64,000 nt of DNA from SAR116 cluster bacterium (lineage in GTDB: Bacteria; Pseudomonadota; Alphaproteobacteria; Puniceispirillales; Puniceispirillaceae): assembly GCA_004212735.1 (NCBI GenBank), contig SHBD01000007.1:45529-109528 (forward strand), read 5' to 3'. The position numbers and the translations under genes are program-made. The notes beneath the pieces are model-generated. The model worked only from the letters and a program-made list of their open reading frames with translations, was not told the DNA's origin and searched no databases. Positions 46,387 to 53,878 of this stretch are shown one piece after another. How positions within the stretch are numbered: the first letter of the stretch is position 1; each line of letters opens with the position of its first letter.

Positions 46387-48546
46387 ATGCAAACGCTTCA
46401 TCGTCTTTGTTATCTCGGTATCCTTTTGTTGTTTTCGCTGGCAGAATCAGCTCTGGCAGACGACCGGCCAATCAGCTTTGAGGCCGATCAGGTCACTGTA
46501 AACAAAGAAACCGGCAGCATGTTTGCAACAGGCAATGTTGTGCTGCGCCAAAATGGTACCGAGTTGATCGCCGATGAAGTGACCTATGATCAGGAACTGG
46601 ATAAGGCGGTTGCCCGCGGCAATGTGTTGATGACGTCCAATGATGGCACCGAACGCCGCGCTGATTTCATGACACTCGACACACAATTCACCCATATTGT
46701 TGCGGATAATCTGCGAACACGTTTCACGGACGGTTCATTCTTTATCGCCGATGAAAGTGACACTGTGACCGGTGATCGCTCCGTTTTCTCGCGCTCCCGT
46801 TTCAGCCCCTGCAACTGTGACATCGAGGCAGGCGAGAGCCCGAACTGGGATGTGCGGGCCACATCATCAATCCACAACGAAAAAACGCAGACGATCACCC
46901 ACAAAAATGTTCGCATGCATGTGCTGAATGTGCCGCTGTTCTACCTGCCCTATCTGGCGCATCCAGACTGGACCGTTCGCCGGCGCACAGGATTTTTGAC
47001 CCCCTCGACCTCAATCAGCTCTGACCGTGGGATCACGCCGGCGGTTCCCTATTTCAAAATCATCGATGACACGAGCGACGCGCGATTTACCGTCTACAAA
47101 TATCAATATCGTGGCATCGGCCTGCGCACCGATTACCGCAAACGCTGGGACAATGCCGATCTTGATGTTCAACTCCTAAACGGCAGTGTCAACACCTACA
47201 AGAAGGACCGCGAAAATGTGGCGGCAATCAATGCAATTTTCAGAACGAACATAGGCAATGACTGGAATATCAAGGCCCAGGTTAATCGGGCGAGCCAGGA
47301 CACCTTCATGCGCCGCTATAAGTTTGATGGTTCGACAGAGTTAAAATCTTCTGTTATCGCGGAGCGCCTCAAAGAAAACCGCTATTACCTTGTCGAGGCG
47401 TCTGATCTGCAAGGGCTTAATTCACGTGACACACCTGAGTTGGAGCCAGTGATCCTGCCGTCAATTTTCTATGAGAAACTGCAACAGGGATGGAGACCCA
47501 ACCAGAGGCTGCGAACTGAGATAAGCGCAATCCAGCTGGACAATGACGAAGAGCATGATCTTGCGCGCTGGTCCGGAACAACGGAGGTTGCTGAGGAGTT
47601 TCATCAAGGTGCATTTGTCAATTCCTATAAGGCAAATGTGATGGCAAGCTATTATTCTCTGCATGACAAACCAGTTGGCGCCACCAGCAAGCTGGGCGAG
47701 TTCGGCCAGATCAATCCTTCCATCTCGATTGGCACACGCCTGCCGCTGGCGGTCAGCGGTTTTGGCAAAACAGCCATGTTTGAGCCGAAGGCGCAAATCG
47801 TCTGGGTTGGCGGCGCAGACCGGACACAGGAAGTGCCAAACCGTGACTCGGCCGACTATCGGATCGACGAGGCCAATCTGTTCCTGCTCAACCGCTACCA
47901 GGGCAAGGACTATATCTTGCCGGGAACGCGCGCTGATCTCGGCGTTTCAGGCGTCGCCAATGACCAGACCTTTGGCAAGCTGGCAGGGTTCATTGGCCTG
48001 AGCCGGCGCATATCCGGCAAACCGTCAGAAGGTCTCGCACCGGATCAGGGCAACATCTATTCCGATTATGTTGCCAGTTTGAGCATCAACCCACCGCAGA
48101 ATATTGCGCTTTCCTGGTCGGGACGGATGTCATCACATGATTTTTCCCTGAATGAATCAAAGACAGATGTTTCGACAAAACTCGGCAGAATGAATCTTGC
48201 GCTGGAGCACAACCAGCTGGCCAGGGCCTATTTTGCCAACAGCACTGACGACCGCGAGGAATTGATTTTGAGCGGCAGTGTTCCACTCGGCCGAGGATGG
48301 AGCGCGTCAGCTAACCAGAATTGGGACCTCTCCTCAGGTCAGGAAACACGGCAGACAACCAATGCGGCACTTGTCTGGAATGGTGGTGTGCAAAATTGCA
48401 TCACCATCCGGTTTGATTACTCACATGACGCCACGAAAGACCGTGATGTGTCACGCATGGACGAGATCAAATTTACATTCAACTTCAAATATCTGGGCGC
48501 CATTGGCAAGGATGATGTTTCCAAGTTTTCGAGCAGCTCTAATTAA
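46387..48546 (+). CDS. lptD: LPS-assembly outer-membrane protein LptD
   Basis: A 719-residue protein that inserts lipopolysaccharide into the outer leaflet of the outer membrane. It has a signal peptide (hydrophobic core, ESALA cleavage near 24), an N-terminal OstA/LptA-like domain (about 28-110) with ITFEADQVTVNKETG-like repeats, and a large C-terminal beta-barrel. Two pairs of cysteines expected in LptD are reduced: CNCD near 138 and one late Cys. Length is on the short side, as usual in alphaproteobacteria. It follows the GT4 gene by about 100 bases. Confidence 0.92.
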   Translation: MQTLHRLCYLGILLLFSLAESALADDRPISFEADQVTVNKETGSMFATGNVVLRQNGTELIADEVTYDQELDKAVARGNVLMTSNDGTERRADFMTLDTQFTHIVADNLRTRFTDGSFFIADESDTVTGDRSVFSRSRFSPCNCDIEAGESPNWDVRATSSIHNEKTQTITHKNVRMHVLNVPLFYLPYLAHPDWTVRRRTGFLTPSTSISSDRGITPAVPYFKIIDDTSDARFTVYKYQYRGIGLRTDYRKRWDNADLDVQLLNGSVNTYKKDRENVAAINAIFRTNIGNDWNIKAQVNRASQDTFMRRYKFDGSTELKSSVIAERLKENRYYLVEASDLQGLNSRDTPELEPVILPSIFYEKLQQGWRPNQRLRTEISAIQLDNDEEHDLARWSGTTEVAEEFHQGAFVNSYKANVMASYYSLHDKPVGATSKLGEFGQINPSISIGTRLPLAVSGFGKTAMFEPKAQIVWVGGADRTQEVPNRDSADYRIDEANLFLLNRYQGKDYILPGTRADLGVSGVANDQTFGKLAGFIGLSRRISGKPSEGLAPDQGNIYSDYVASLSINPPQNIALSWSGRMSSHDFSLNESKTDVSTKLGRMNLALEHNQLARAYFANSTDDREELILSGSVPLGRGWSASANQNWDLSSGQETRQTTNAALVWNGGVQNCITIRFDYSHDATKDRDVSRMDEIKFTFNFKYLGAIGKDDVSKFSSSSN

Positions 48547-48550
48547 AACA

Positions 48551-49132
48551 TCAAAAAAGCAACGCCCAGATCACGATGGCAACAGTGATCAGAATCATTG
48601 ATCGCGTGAGCCAGAGCGAGCGTGGCACCGCTCTTTGCAACAAGGCACCGCTGGCGCACCACATCGTGTGAAACACCAGCTGGATTGCGGCAAAGCCGGC
48701 CGCTACAAGCACAAGCTGCACCCCAAGCGACCCCAGCGCCGGGGCAAATTGGCTCCAGGCAAGGATCACCATCACCCATGCCTTTGGATTGAGCGGATGC
48801 ACAATCACCCCGCGGCGAAAGCTGAAGGGATTATGCGTGGCACCATCATTTGAGTGATCGTTCCAGGATTGCAGGGCCAACCAGATCATGTAGCCGGCAC
48901 TGACAAATTTAAGCACATTCGTGAGCAGCGGCTGGTCGGCAAGAAACAATCCAAAGCCCAATCCAAAAACAAGGTTGAGGCAGAGTTTGCCGCAAACAAG
49001 ACCGAGAATGAATCCCGTGCAGGCGGCAACCCCCCGCTGGGCACCACCAATCATCACCAGCAGATTTGCCGGACCGGGCGTCGCAACCATAAACAGAATA
49101 AAGGTCAGAAGCGCAAGATAGGCTTCAATCAT
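48551..49132 (-). CDS. LysE-family amino acid exporter
   Basis: A 193-residue inner-membrane protein with about six helices. The opening LTFILFMVATPGPANLLVMIGGAQRG contains the family PGP motif, and NPKAWVMVILAWSQF is the second conserved block. It probably exports an amino acid such as a homoserine- or threonine-like compound; the substrate is unknown. Its start overlaps the end of the GNAT gene upstream by eight bases. Confidence 0.88.
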   Translation of the reverse strand: MIEAYLALLTFILFMVATPGPANLLVMIGGAQRGVAACTGFILGLVCGKLCLNLVFGLGFGLFLADQPLLTNVLKFVSAGYMIWLALQSWNDHSNDGATHNPFSFRRGVIVHPLNPKAWVMVILAWSQFAPALGSLGVQLVLVAAGFAAIQLVFHTMWCASGALLQRAVPRSLWLTRSMILITVAIVIWALLF

Positions 49133-49562
49133 CCGGGATCAGCCTTTTGCCGAGAACAACCACATCATCCTGTTCATAGGCCAGACTGTCATAAAAAGCG
49201 AGAACAGCCTCATTATCCCGGCGCACGCATATATTGACCTTCGGACACCCGATCTGCGAGAGAAAAGCCTCAGCCTGCCCCATCAGCAAACGGCCATAGC
49301 CACGTCCGGCAAAGGCTGGGTCAATGGCCAGATAATTCACTGATCCGCGATGACCATCATATCCCACCATGATGCTGGCGATCAGACGTGCATTGATATG
49401 GCCAACCCAAAACCCGCCATCCGACGCCGCCAGCTTGCGACTGATATCCCGATGCGGGTCATTCCATGGCCGCAGGAGTTTACATGTCTGCCACAATTTG
49501 ATGACAGCCTGCTCATCCGACAGCTGAAAATCACGCAGATCAAATGCGGTGTCTGGCGGCAT
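49125..49562 (-). CDS. GNAT-family acetyltransferase (YpeA-like)
   Basis: A 145-residue acetyltransferase. LAIDPAFAGRGYGRLLMGQAEAFL is the acetyl-CoA site and KVNICVRRDNEAVLAFYDSLAYEQDDVVVLGKRL matches the YpeA type. ATG at 49562 overlaps the stop of the upstream GNAT gene (TGATG); GTG at 49565 is also in frame. It is the middle of a coupled run GNAT-GNAT-LysE. Confidence 0.87.
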   Translation of the reverse strand: MPPDTAFDLRDFQLSDEQAVIKLWQTCKLLRPWNDPHRDISRKLAASDGGFWVGHINARLIASIMVGYDGHRGSVNYLAIDPAFAGRGYGRLLMGQAEAFLSQIGCPKVNICVRRDNEAVLAFYDSLAYEQDDVVVLGKRLIPDD

Positions 49563-50017
49563 CACCCGCGACCAGTGGAGGCAGCAGTCATCTCGTAGGT
49601 GATCCAGTCACTGCGATATGACAGGCGGTCATAAAGGCCGCGCGCCCGATAATTGTTGTCACGGGTGATCCAGCGCACCACCGGCCACCCGCGCTCAGCT
49701 GCGATATCGTCAACAGAGCGTAACAGCGCCTCAGCAGCCCCCGATCCGCGCTGCTCAGGATCGACAAACAAATCATCCAGAAAACCAACCTCGGCACCAC
49801 GCAGCGGCGATGGCATGCTGCGGTAATGGGCGAGCCCGATAAGCCCAGTATCCGTCTCGGCGACAAGCCCGCAACAGACATGGCCAGGATCGCGCAGCCA
49901 GGCGAACAAACGGTCACGGCGCGGCATATCCGTTTCGACCTGATAATAGTCAGCATAGCCGCGATAGAGCCTGTCCCACTGGTCTCTATCGGCCTGTTCA
50001 ACATGACGGATCACCAT
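49562..50017 (-). CDS. GNAT-family acetyltransferase
   Basis: A 151-residue acetyltransferase with GFLDDLFVDPEQRGSGAAEALL as the cofactor loop and the C-terminal ITRDNNYRARGLYDRLSYRSDWITYEM. ATG at 50017 follows AGGAGGCAGGATT, a strong site, so the longer open frame to 50065 is not used. A short upstream frame (50011-50136) ends inside its start. Confidence 0.88.
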   Translation of the reverse strand: MVIRHVEQADRDQWDRLYRGYADYYQVETDMPRRDRLFAWLRDPGHVCCGLVAETDTGLIGLAHYRSMPSPLRGAEVGFLDDLFVDPEQRGSGAAEALLRSVDDIAAERGWPVVRWITRDNNYRARGLYDRLSYRSDWITYEMTAASTGRG

Positions 50018-50136
50018 AATCCTGCCTCCTGTGCCAGATTGCGATAGCTGCCCGCACCGTGACATGCGTTAACGACCATCGTCAATACAGACAGGGGGGC
50101 CTGTCCCGCCTCCCTGAATTTTTGAATAAACCTCAT
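50011..50136 (-). CDS. Possible 41-residue small protein ahead of the GNAT gene
   Basis: A short frame, MRFIQKFREAGQAPLSVLTM at its start and NLAQEAGLW at its end. GGAG lies five bases before the ATG at 50136, and its stop overlaps the GNAT start by a few bases, as expected for a leader peptide or a coupled small gene. I recognise no family, and chance occurrence is not excluded. Confidence 0.35.
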   Translation of the reverse strand: MRFIQKFREAGQAPLSVLTMVVNACHGAGSYRNLAQEAGLW

Positions 50137-50216
50137 TATCTCTCCATTCTTCGTCTGCCAATTCTTATCCATTTCAAATTTTGGATCCTCCCAATTCTCA
50201 TTCACATAAAATTTCT

Positions 50217-50230
50217 CCCTAAATTTAGGG
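50217..50230. promoter_or_regulatory. Perfect 14-bp palindrome
   Basis: CCCTAAATTTAGGG, in the AT-rich divergent gap between the GNAT/small-protein unit and the DUF805 gene. It could be an operator for either direction. Confidence 0.45.
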
Positions 50231-50282
50231 GTTTATTAATATTTGCCTGCTAGTCTTCGGCAATGATCAGCCCAACGCGCCA

Positions 50283-50327
50283 GATATCAGCAAGACCGAT
50301 ATAGGCAAGACGGGTATCAGCGAGACA
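50283..50327. repeat. Three tandem imperfect 15-bp repeats
   Basis: GATATCAGCAAGACC, GATATAGGCAAGACG and GGTATCAGCGAGACA lie end to end 20 bases before the DUF805 start codon. No start codon opens the frame through them, so they appear non-coding. Confidence 0.75.
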
Positions 50328-50591
50328 GAAAAGGGGAGATCATAAAGTGATCCGGTCAATTCTTCATCTGCTGGCACAGCCATATGTGCAGTTTGCGACT
50401 TTCAGTGGTCGCGCCCGGCGGGCTGAATTCTGGCTGTTTGTTCTCTCGCTTCTGATCATTGTAAATGTGACCTCGGCAGTGATGGAGGCCGTGCTGCGCC
50501 ATGGTCATGGTCATGGACCGCACCGGTTTGCCTTTATAGAACACGGCATGCGCGATGGCGGCAGCTTTCACTATGAATTTGATGGCAGGGA

Positions 50592-50625
50592 CCATCGCGG
50601 CAAATGGGGCCATCGCGGCAAATGG
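50592..50625 (+). repeat. Two copies of a 16-bp unit inside the DUF805 insert
   Basis: CCATCGCGGCAAATGG occurs at 50592-50607 and 50610-50625, period 18, encoding HRGKWG-like steps of the hydrophilic insert. Confidence 0.8.
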
Positions 50626-50646
50626 AACCAAGATGATAAATGGGCC

Positions 50647-50690
50647 GACAAACAATATTCCGACAAACAATATCCGACAAACAATATTCC
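50647..50690 (+). repeat. Tandem 15-bp repeat with a 14-bp middle copy
   Basis: GACAAACAATATTCC (50647-50661), GACAAACAATATCC (50662-50675) and GACAAACAATATTCC (50676-50690), followed by a partial copy. Full copies encode DKQYS. The missing T in copy two shifts the reading frame of the DUF805 gene. Confidence 0.9.
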
Positions 50691-51237
50691 GACAAATATG
50701 GCGATGATGATAAATCCATATTGGACCGCTCGGACCGCCATGACCAATATCATCAGGACATGAGCTGTAAAGACTTCATGGCCGGTGATGAGATGGCCAA
50801 AAACGGTGCCAAAAACGGTGCCAACCAGATGGCCGGAGACAAATCCGAAGATCATGCAAAAGATCGGGGCAGACGCAGGTCCACACATAACGGCCTGTTC
50901 TGTTTGGAGACAGGCCATGGGATCTTCATCACCGATTTCACCTTTTCACGCAGCAAGGCATGGGTTGGCGGCATTCTGACACTCGCGCATCTGGTTTTGC
51001 TGATCCCGTTCATCGCGGTGACAACACGCCGACTGCATGACACCGGCCGGTCCGGCTATTGGCAGCTCTTCTATCTGTTGCCGCTCGTTGGCTGGGGCAT
51101 CATGCTGGTGTTTCTGCTGACCGAGAGCGCGGCCCGCAAAAACAAATACGGCCCCAAACCGTTTTAGGAACGGGTGTTGATAGAGCCCGTCAAGGCGCAT
51201 TAGTTGGCGATTGGCCAAGGTTTATTCCTGTTCCAAA

Positions 51238-51600
51238 CTATCTCTTTTGTACAAGGAAAAATCTGATGTTTCTTGGTTGAAATGCGTGCATTGCTTGCCG
51301 ATCAGTGCTTCCAAAACTGAAATCCTGTTCGTCAGACTTTAATTGCCTAATCGCCTCGCTACGCTCGAAATCAGCGAAGATGCCTTTGAACTTTCTCTTT
51401 AGACCCAAATGGCCCAACACATTAAACGAATGAAAACCACGTGATGAAAGAGGGTCCAAACCAAGGATGTCTCTGTCCATTTCTCTGTATCCAACATCGT
51501 TGGTGAACAACCAAGTGTGAACAATCTGAGAAATTTCCTCAGAATTACATTGTCTGTATTCTCGATCTCTACCGGGTGGATCTAGTTTTGGAATCAGCAT
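51238..51600 (-). CDS. Hypothetical protein, possibly acquired
   Basis: A 120-residue basic, soluble protein beginning MLIPKLDPPGRDREYRQCN. The middle phrase YREMDRDILGLDPLSSRGFH followed by VLGHLGLKRKFKGIF looks like a conserved helical unit, but I cannot name the family. Base composition is visibly richer in A and T than its neighbours, and so are its flanks (51168-51237 and 51601-51715, where no gene is seen), which suggests transfer. GGGAG lies about 11 bases before the ATG. It could be a remnant of a larger gene. Confidence 0.6.
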   Translation of the reverse strand: MLIPKLDPPGRDREYRQCNSEEISQIVHTWLFTNDVGYREMDRDILGLDPLSSRGFHSFNVLGHLGLKRKFKGIFADFERSEAIRQLKSDEQDFSFGSTDRQAMHAFQPRNIRFFLVQKR

Positions 51601-51715
51601 TATTTTAACAACTCCCTGTTCTACAGGTTATTGAATTAATCGCTAGATCGGAACCACACCCTAAAAATTTGTCTCGCCCATCCATCATGCAATTTTATGC
51701 ATTCAATTAAATATT

Positions 51716-53536
51716 TTACTCCACGGTCACTGACTTGGCGAGGTTGCGGGGTTGGTCGACATCCGTTCCCTTTTCCACCGCCGTCAGATAGGCCAGAATC
51801 TGCGCCGGCACAGCCAGCAGAATGGGTGCCAGCAACGGGTCAACATTCGGCACGGTGATCACACTTTCGGCAAAATCCACCTCGGCGACGGCCCTTTCCT
51901 CGGTCAGCAGGATGATCTTCCCGCCACGGGCGCTTGCCTCGCGCAGATTGCTCGCGGCCTTGCCAAGCACCTCATCAGCCGCCAGCATGGCAACCACCGG
52001 CAGGCCATCCTCAATCAGCGCAATCGGACCATGCTTCATCTCGCCGGACGCAAAACCCTCTGCATGGATATAGCTCAGCTCCTTTAATTTCAGCGCCCCC
52101 TCAAGCGCCAGAGGAAACAGCTTATCACGCCCCAAAAACAGCGCCGAACGGGCGCTGGCAAGATCATGCGCAATCGGCCGAATGGCATCAAAGGATGTCA
52201 ACGCCTTGCCAACCAGCCCCGGCAGGGCCTGTATCTGCGCCTGAATTTCATCCGCACGCTGCGGCGTGATCACCCCCTTGGCTTCGGCAAGGGCGATGGC
52301 AAAGCTGATCAGCACCGTGAGCTGGGCGGTAAATGCCTTGGTGCTGGCAACACCAATCTCCGGACCGGCACGTGTTGGCATGACGGCATCCGCCTCACGC
52401 GCGATGGTGCTTCCCGGCACATTGACCAAGCCGATTGTTTGCAGATCATTTTCTGCGGCATGGCGCATCGCCATCAAGGTATCAAGGCTCTCGCCCGACT
52501 GCGAAATGGCAATCGCCGTTGAAAAGCTGCTGGTGACCGGTTTGCGATAGCGGTATTCGGACGCGATCTCGCAGGTCACCGGCACCCGGGCCAGCCCCTC
52601 AATCCAGTAGCGCGCAACAAGTGACGCATAATGGCTGGTACCCGCCGCCAGCATCACAATGCCGGTGATATCGCGCAGCTGATCACGCGACATCGGGGCC
52701 GCAATCCGGCCGTCAGCCCCGGTCATTGCCGCCAACGAATGAGCGATGGCATCGGGCTGTTCATGGATTTCCTTTTCCATGAAATGCCGATAGCCTCCCT
52801 TGTCGACAAGCCCCTGGCTGGCCGCGACAATGACCTCCTCGCGGTTGACCGGTGTTCCCATTGCATCAAACACGGCCGCCCCCTCAGCCGTGACAAAGGC
52901 GAAATCATTGTCTTTGAGATAGACAACACGCCGTGTCAGGTGGGCCAGCGCGATGGCATCCGAGCCGATGAAGCTGGCATCATCGCCAAGGCCAATGGCC
53001 AGCGGCGAAGCATTGCGCGCGACAATGAGCATATCGCTATGGTCACGGACAAGTGCGGCGAAAGCATATGCACCCTCAATGGCAGCAAGAACGGACTTTG
53101 TGGCTTCGGTTGGCGAGAGACCGGCATCAAAAGCCTCTACAAAAAGATGCGCCAAAACCTCGCTGTCGGTATCGCTGCTGAACAGGTGACCTTCCTGTTC
53201 GAGACGGGCGCGCAGCTGGCGATGGTTTTCAATGATGCCGTTATGAACGATCACCACACGCTCGGCTGCGATGTGGGGATGGGCATTCGCCTCCGACACA
53301 CCACCATGTGTGGCCCAGCGCGTATGGCCGATGCCAATATCACCACCAAGCCGATTCTTGCGAATCAACCTGTCAAGACTTGCCAGCTTGCCAACCGACC
53401 GGGTGATTTCAAAACCAGCGCCATTATGGGTGACAATGCCAGCACTGTCATAGCCGCGATATTCGAGGCGCCGTAACGCGTCAAGGAGCGTGTCACCACA
53501 ATTGGTAAGGCCGACAGCCCCGACGATTCCACACAT
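51716..53536 (-). CDS. glmS: Glutamine-fructose-6-phosphate aminotransferase
   Basis: A 606-residue enzyme that makes glucosamine-6-phosphate, the first step to UDP-GlcNAc for peptidoglycan and lipid A. MCGIVGAVG provides the N-terminal Cys nucleophile of the glutaminase domain (about 1-220), with GIGHTRWATHG inside it. Two SIS sugar-binding domains follow, with LAAGTSHYASLVARYW and the C-terminal PRNLAKSVTVE. ATG at 53536 after AAGGGGATT is fixed by the need for Cys2. No glmS ribozyme core was noticed. It is divergent from glmU. Confidence 0.97.
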   Translation of the reverse strand: MCGIVGAVGLTNCGDTLLDALRRLEYRGYDSAGIVTHNGAGFEITRSVGKLASLDRLIRKNRLGGDIGIGHTRWATHGGVSEANAHPHIAAERVVIVHNGIIENHRQLRARLEQEGHLFSSDTDSEVLAHLFVEAFDAGLSPTEATKSVLAAIEGAYAFAALVRDHSDMLIVARNASPLAIGLGDDASFIGSDAIALAHLTRRVVYLKDNDFAFVTAEGAAVFDAMGTPVNREEVIVAASQGLVDKGGYRHFMEKEIHEQPDAIAHSLAAMTGADGRIAAPMSRDQLRDITGIVMLAAGTSHYASLVARYWIEGLARVPVTCEIASEYRYRKPVTSSFSTAIAISQSGESLDTLMAMRHAAENDLQTIGLVNVPGSTIAREADAVMPTRAGPEIGVASTKAFTAQLTVLISFAIALAEAKGVITPQRADEIQAQIQALPGLVGKALTSFDAIRPIAHDLASARSALFLGRDKLFPLALEGALKLKELSYIHAEGFASGEMKHGPIALIEDGLPVVAMLAADEVLGKAASNLREASARGGKIILLTEERAVAEVDFAESVITVPNVDPLLAPILLAVPAQILAYLTAVEKGTDVDQPRNLAKSVTVE

Positions 53537-53711
53537 AAAAAATCCCCTTCGAAAACATGACCGCAGCCCGATCGATTCAGTTTCGCGTTTCATTAATAGA
53601 GATATTCATACCGACAAGAAAGCCGGAACTGTGTCATCACCCTTTCATCACACACACGAACAAAGATGAAGCCATCAGTCCTGACAATTCAACGGAAAAT
53701 ATCCAGCGTGC

Positions 53712-53729
53712 AATAGGATATATCCTATT
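53712..53729. promoter_or_regulatory. Perfect 18-bp palindrome over the glmS promoter
   Basis: AATAGGATATATCCTATT equals its own reverse complement. It covers the -10 hexamer and part of the spacer of the likely glmS promoter, the usual place for a repressor operator. It lies in the 342-bp glmS-glmU gap (53537-53878), where no gene is visible. Confidence 0.65.
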
Positions 53730-53745
53730 TTGTGCCAAATGTCAA
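53717..53745 (-). promoter_or_regulatory. Likely sigma-70 promoter of glmS
   Basis: On the minus strand TTGACA (53740-53745), a 17-bp spacer and TATATC (53717-53722). Transcription would start near 53710 and leave a leader of about 170 bases before glmS. Confidence 0.55.
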
Positions 53746-53878
53746 GCAGAAAATGCACGCCCTATCTCTTTTTTCATGAAAGGCCACCAGATTCGCCGTC
53801 AGCTGTGATTTCGCCAGAACCGCCGCACAAACAGGCAAATGGTTGGTTTTTGCAGTAAGTTCGGCTTATAAAGAAGGC

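Larger units (their letters stand above)
50347..51167 (+). pseudogene. DUF805 membrane protein gene with a frameshift in a tandem repeat
   Basis: The first frame (GTG at 50347, after AGGGGAG) encodes the DUF805 start, PYVQFATFSGRARRAEFWLF, and a first membrane helix. A second frame, one base off, carries the rest: a helix, AVTTRRLHDTGRSGYWQL and the tail TESAARKNKYGPKPF. Both are needed for one DUF805 domain. The switch falls in a repeat of GACAAACAATATTCC (50647-50690) whose middle copy lacks one T. Restoring it joins the frames into about 273 codons. The middle third is an unusual hydrophilic insert rich in His, Asp, Lys and Gly. It may be a true inactivation, a phase-variable gene or a sequence error. 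Confidence 0.8.

Noticed and set aside
50090..50105. GACAGG-GGGG-CCTGTC hairpin as a terminator
   Set aside because: Six pairs without a T-run, inside a possible small coding frame.
50283..50690. Tandem repeats considered as a CRISPR array
   Set aside because: Units are 15 bp, directly adjacent and without spacers, and no cas gene is near. One set is coding.
53537..53711. Possible glmS ribozyme or riboswitch in the glmS leader
   Set aside because: No recognisable ribozyme core was seen, and the element is typical of Gram-positive bacteria.
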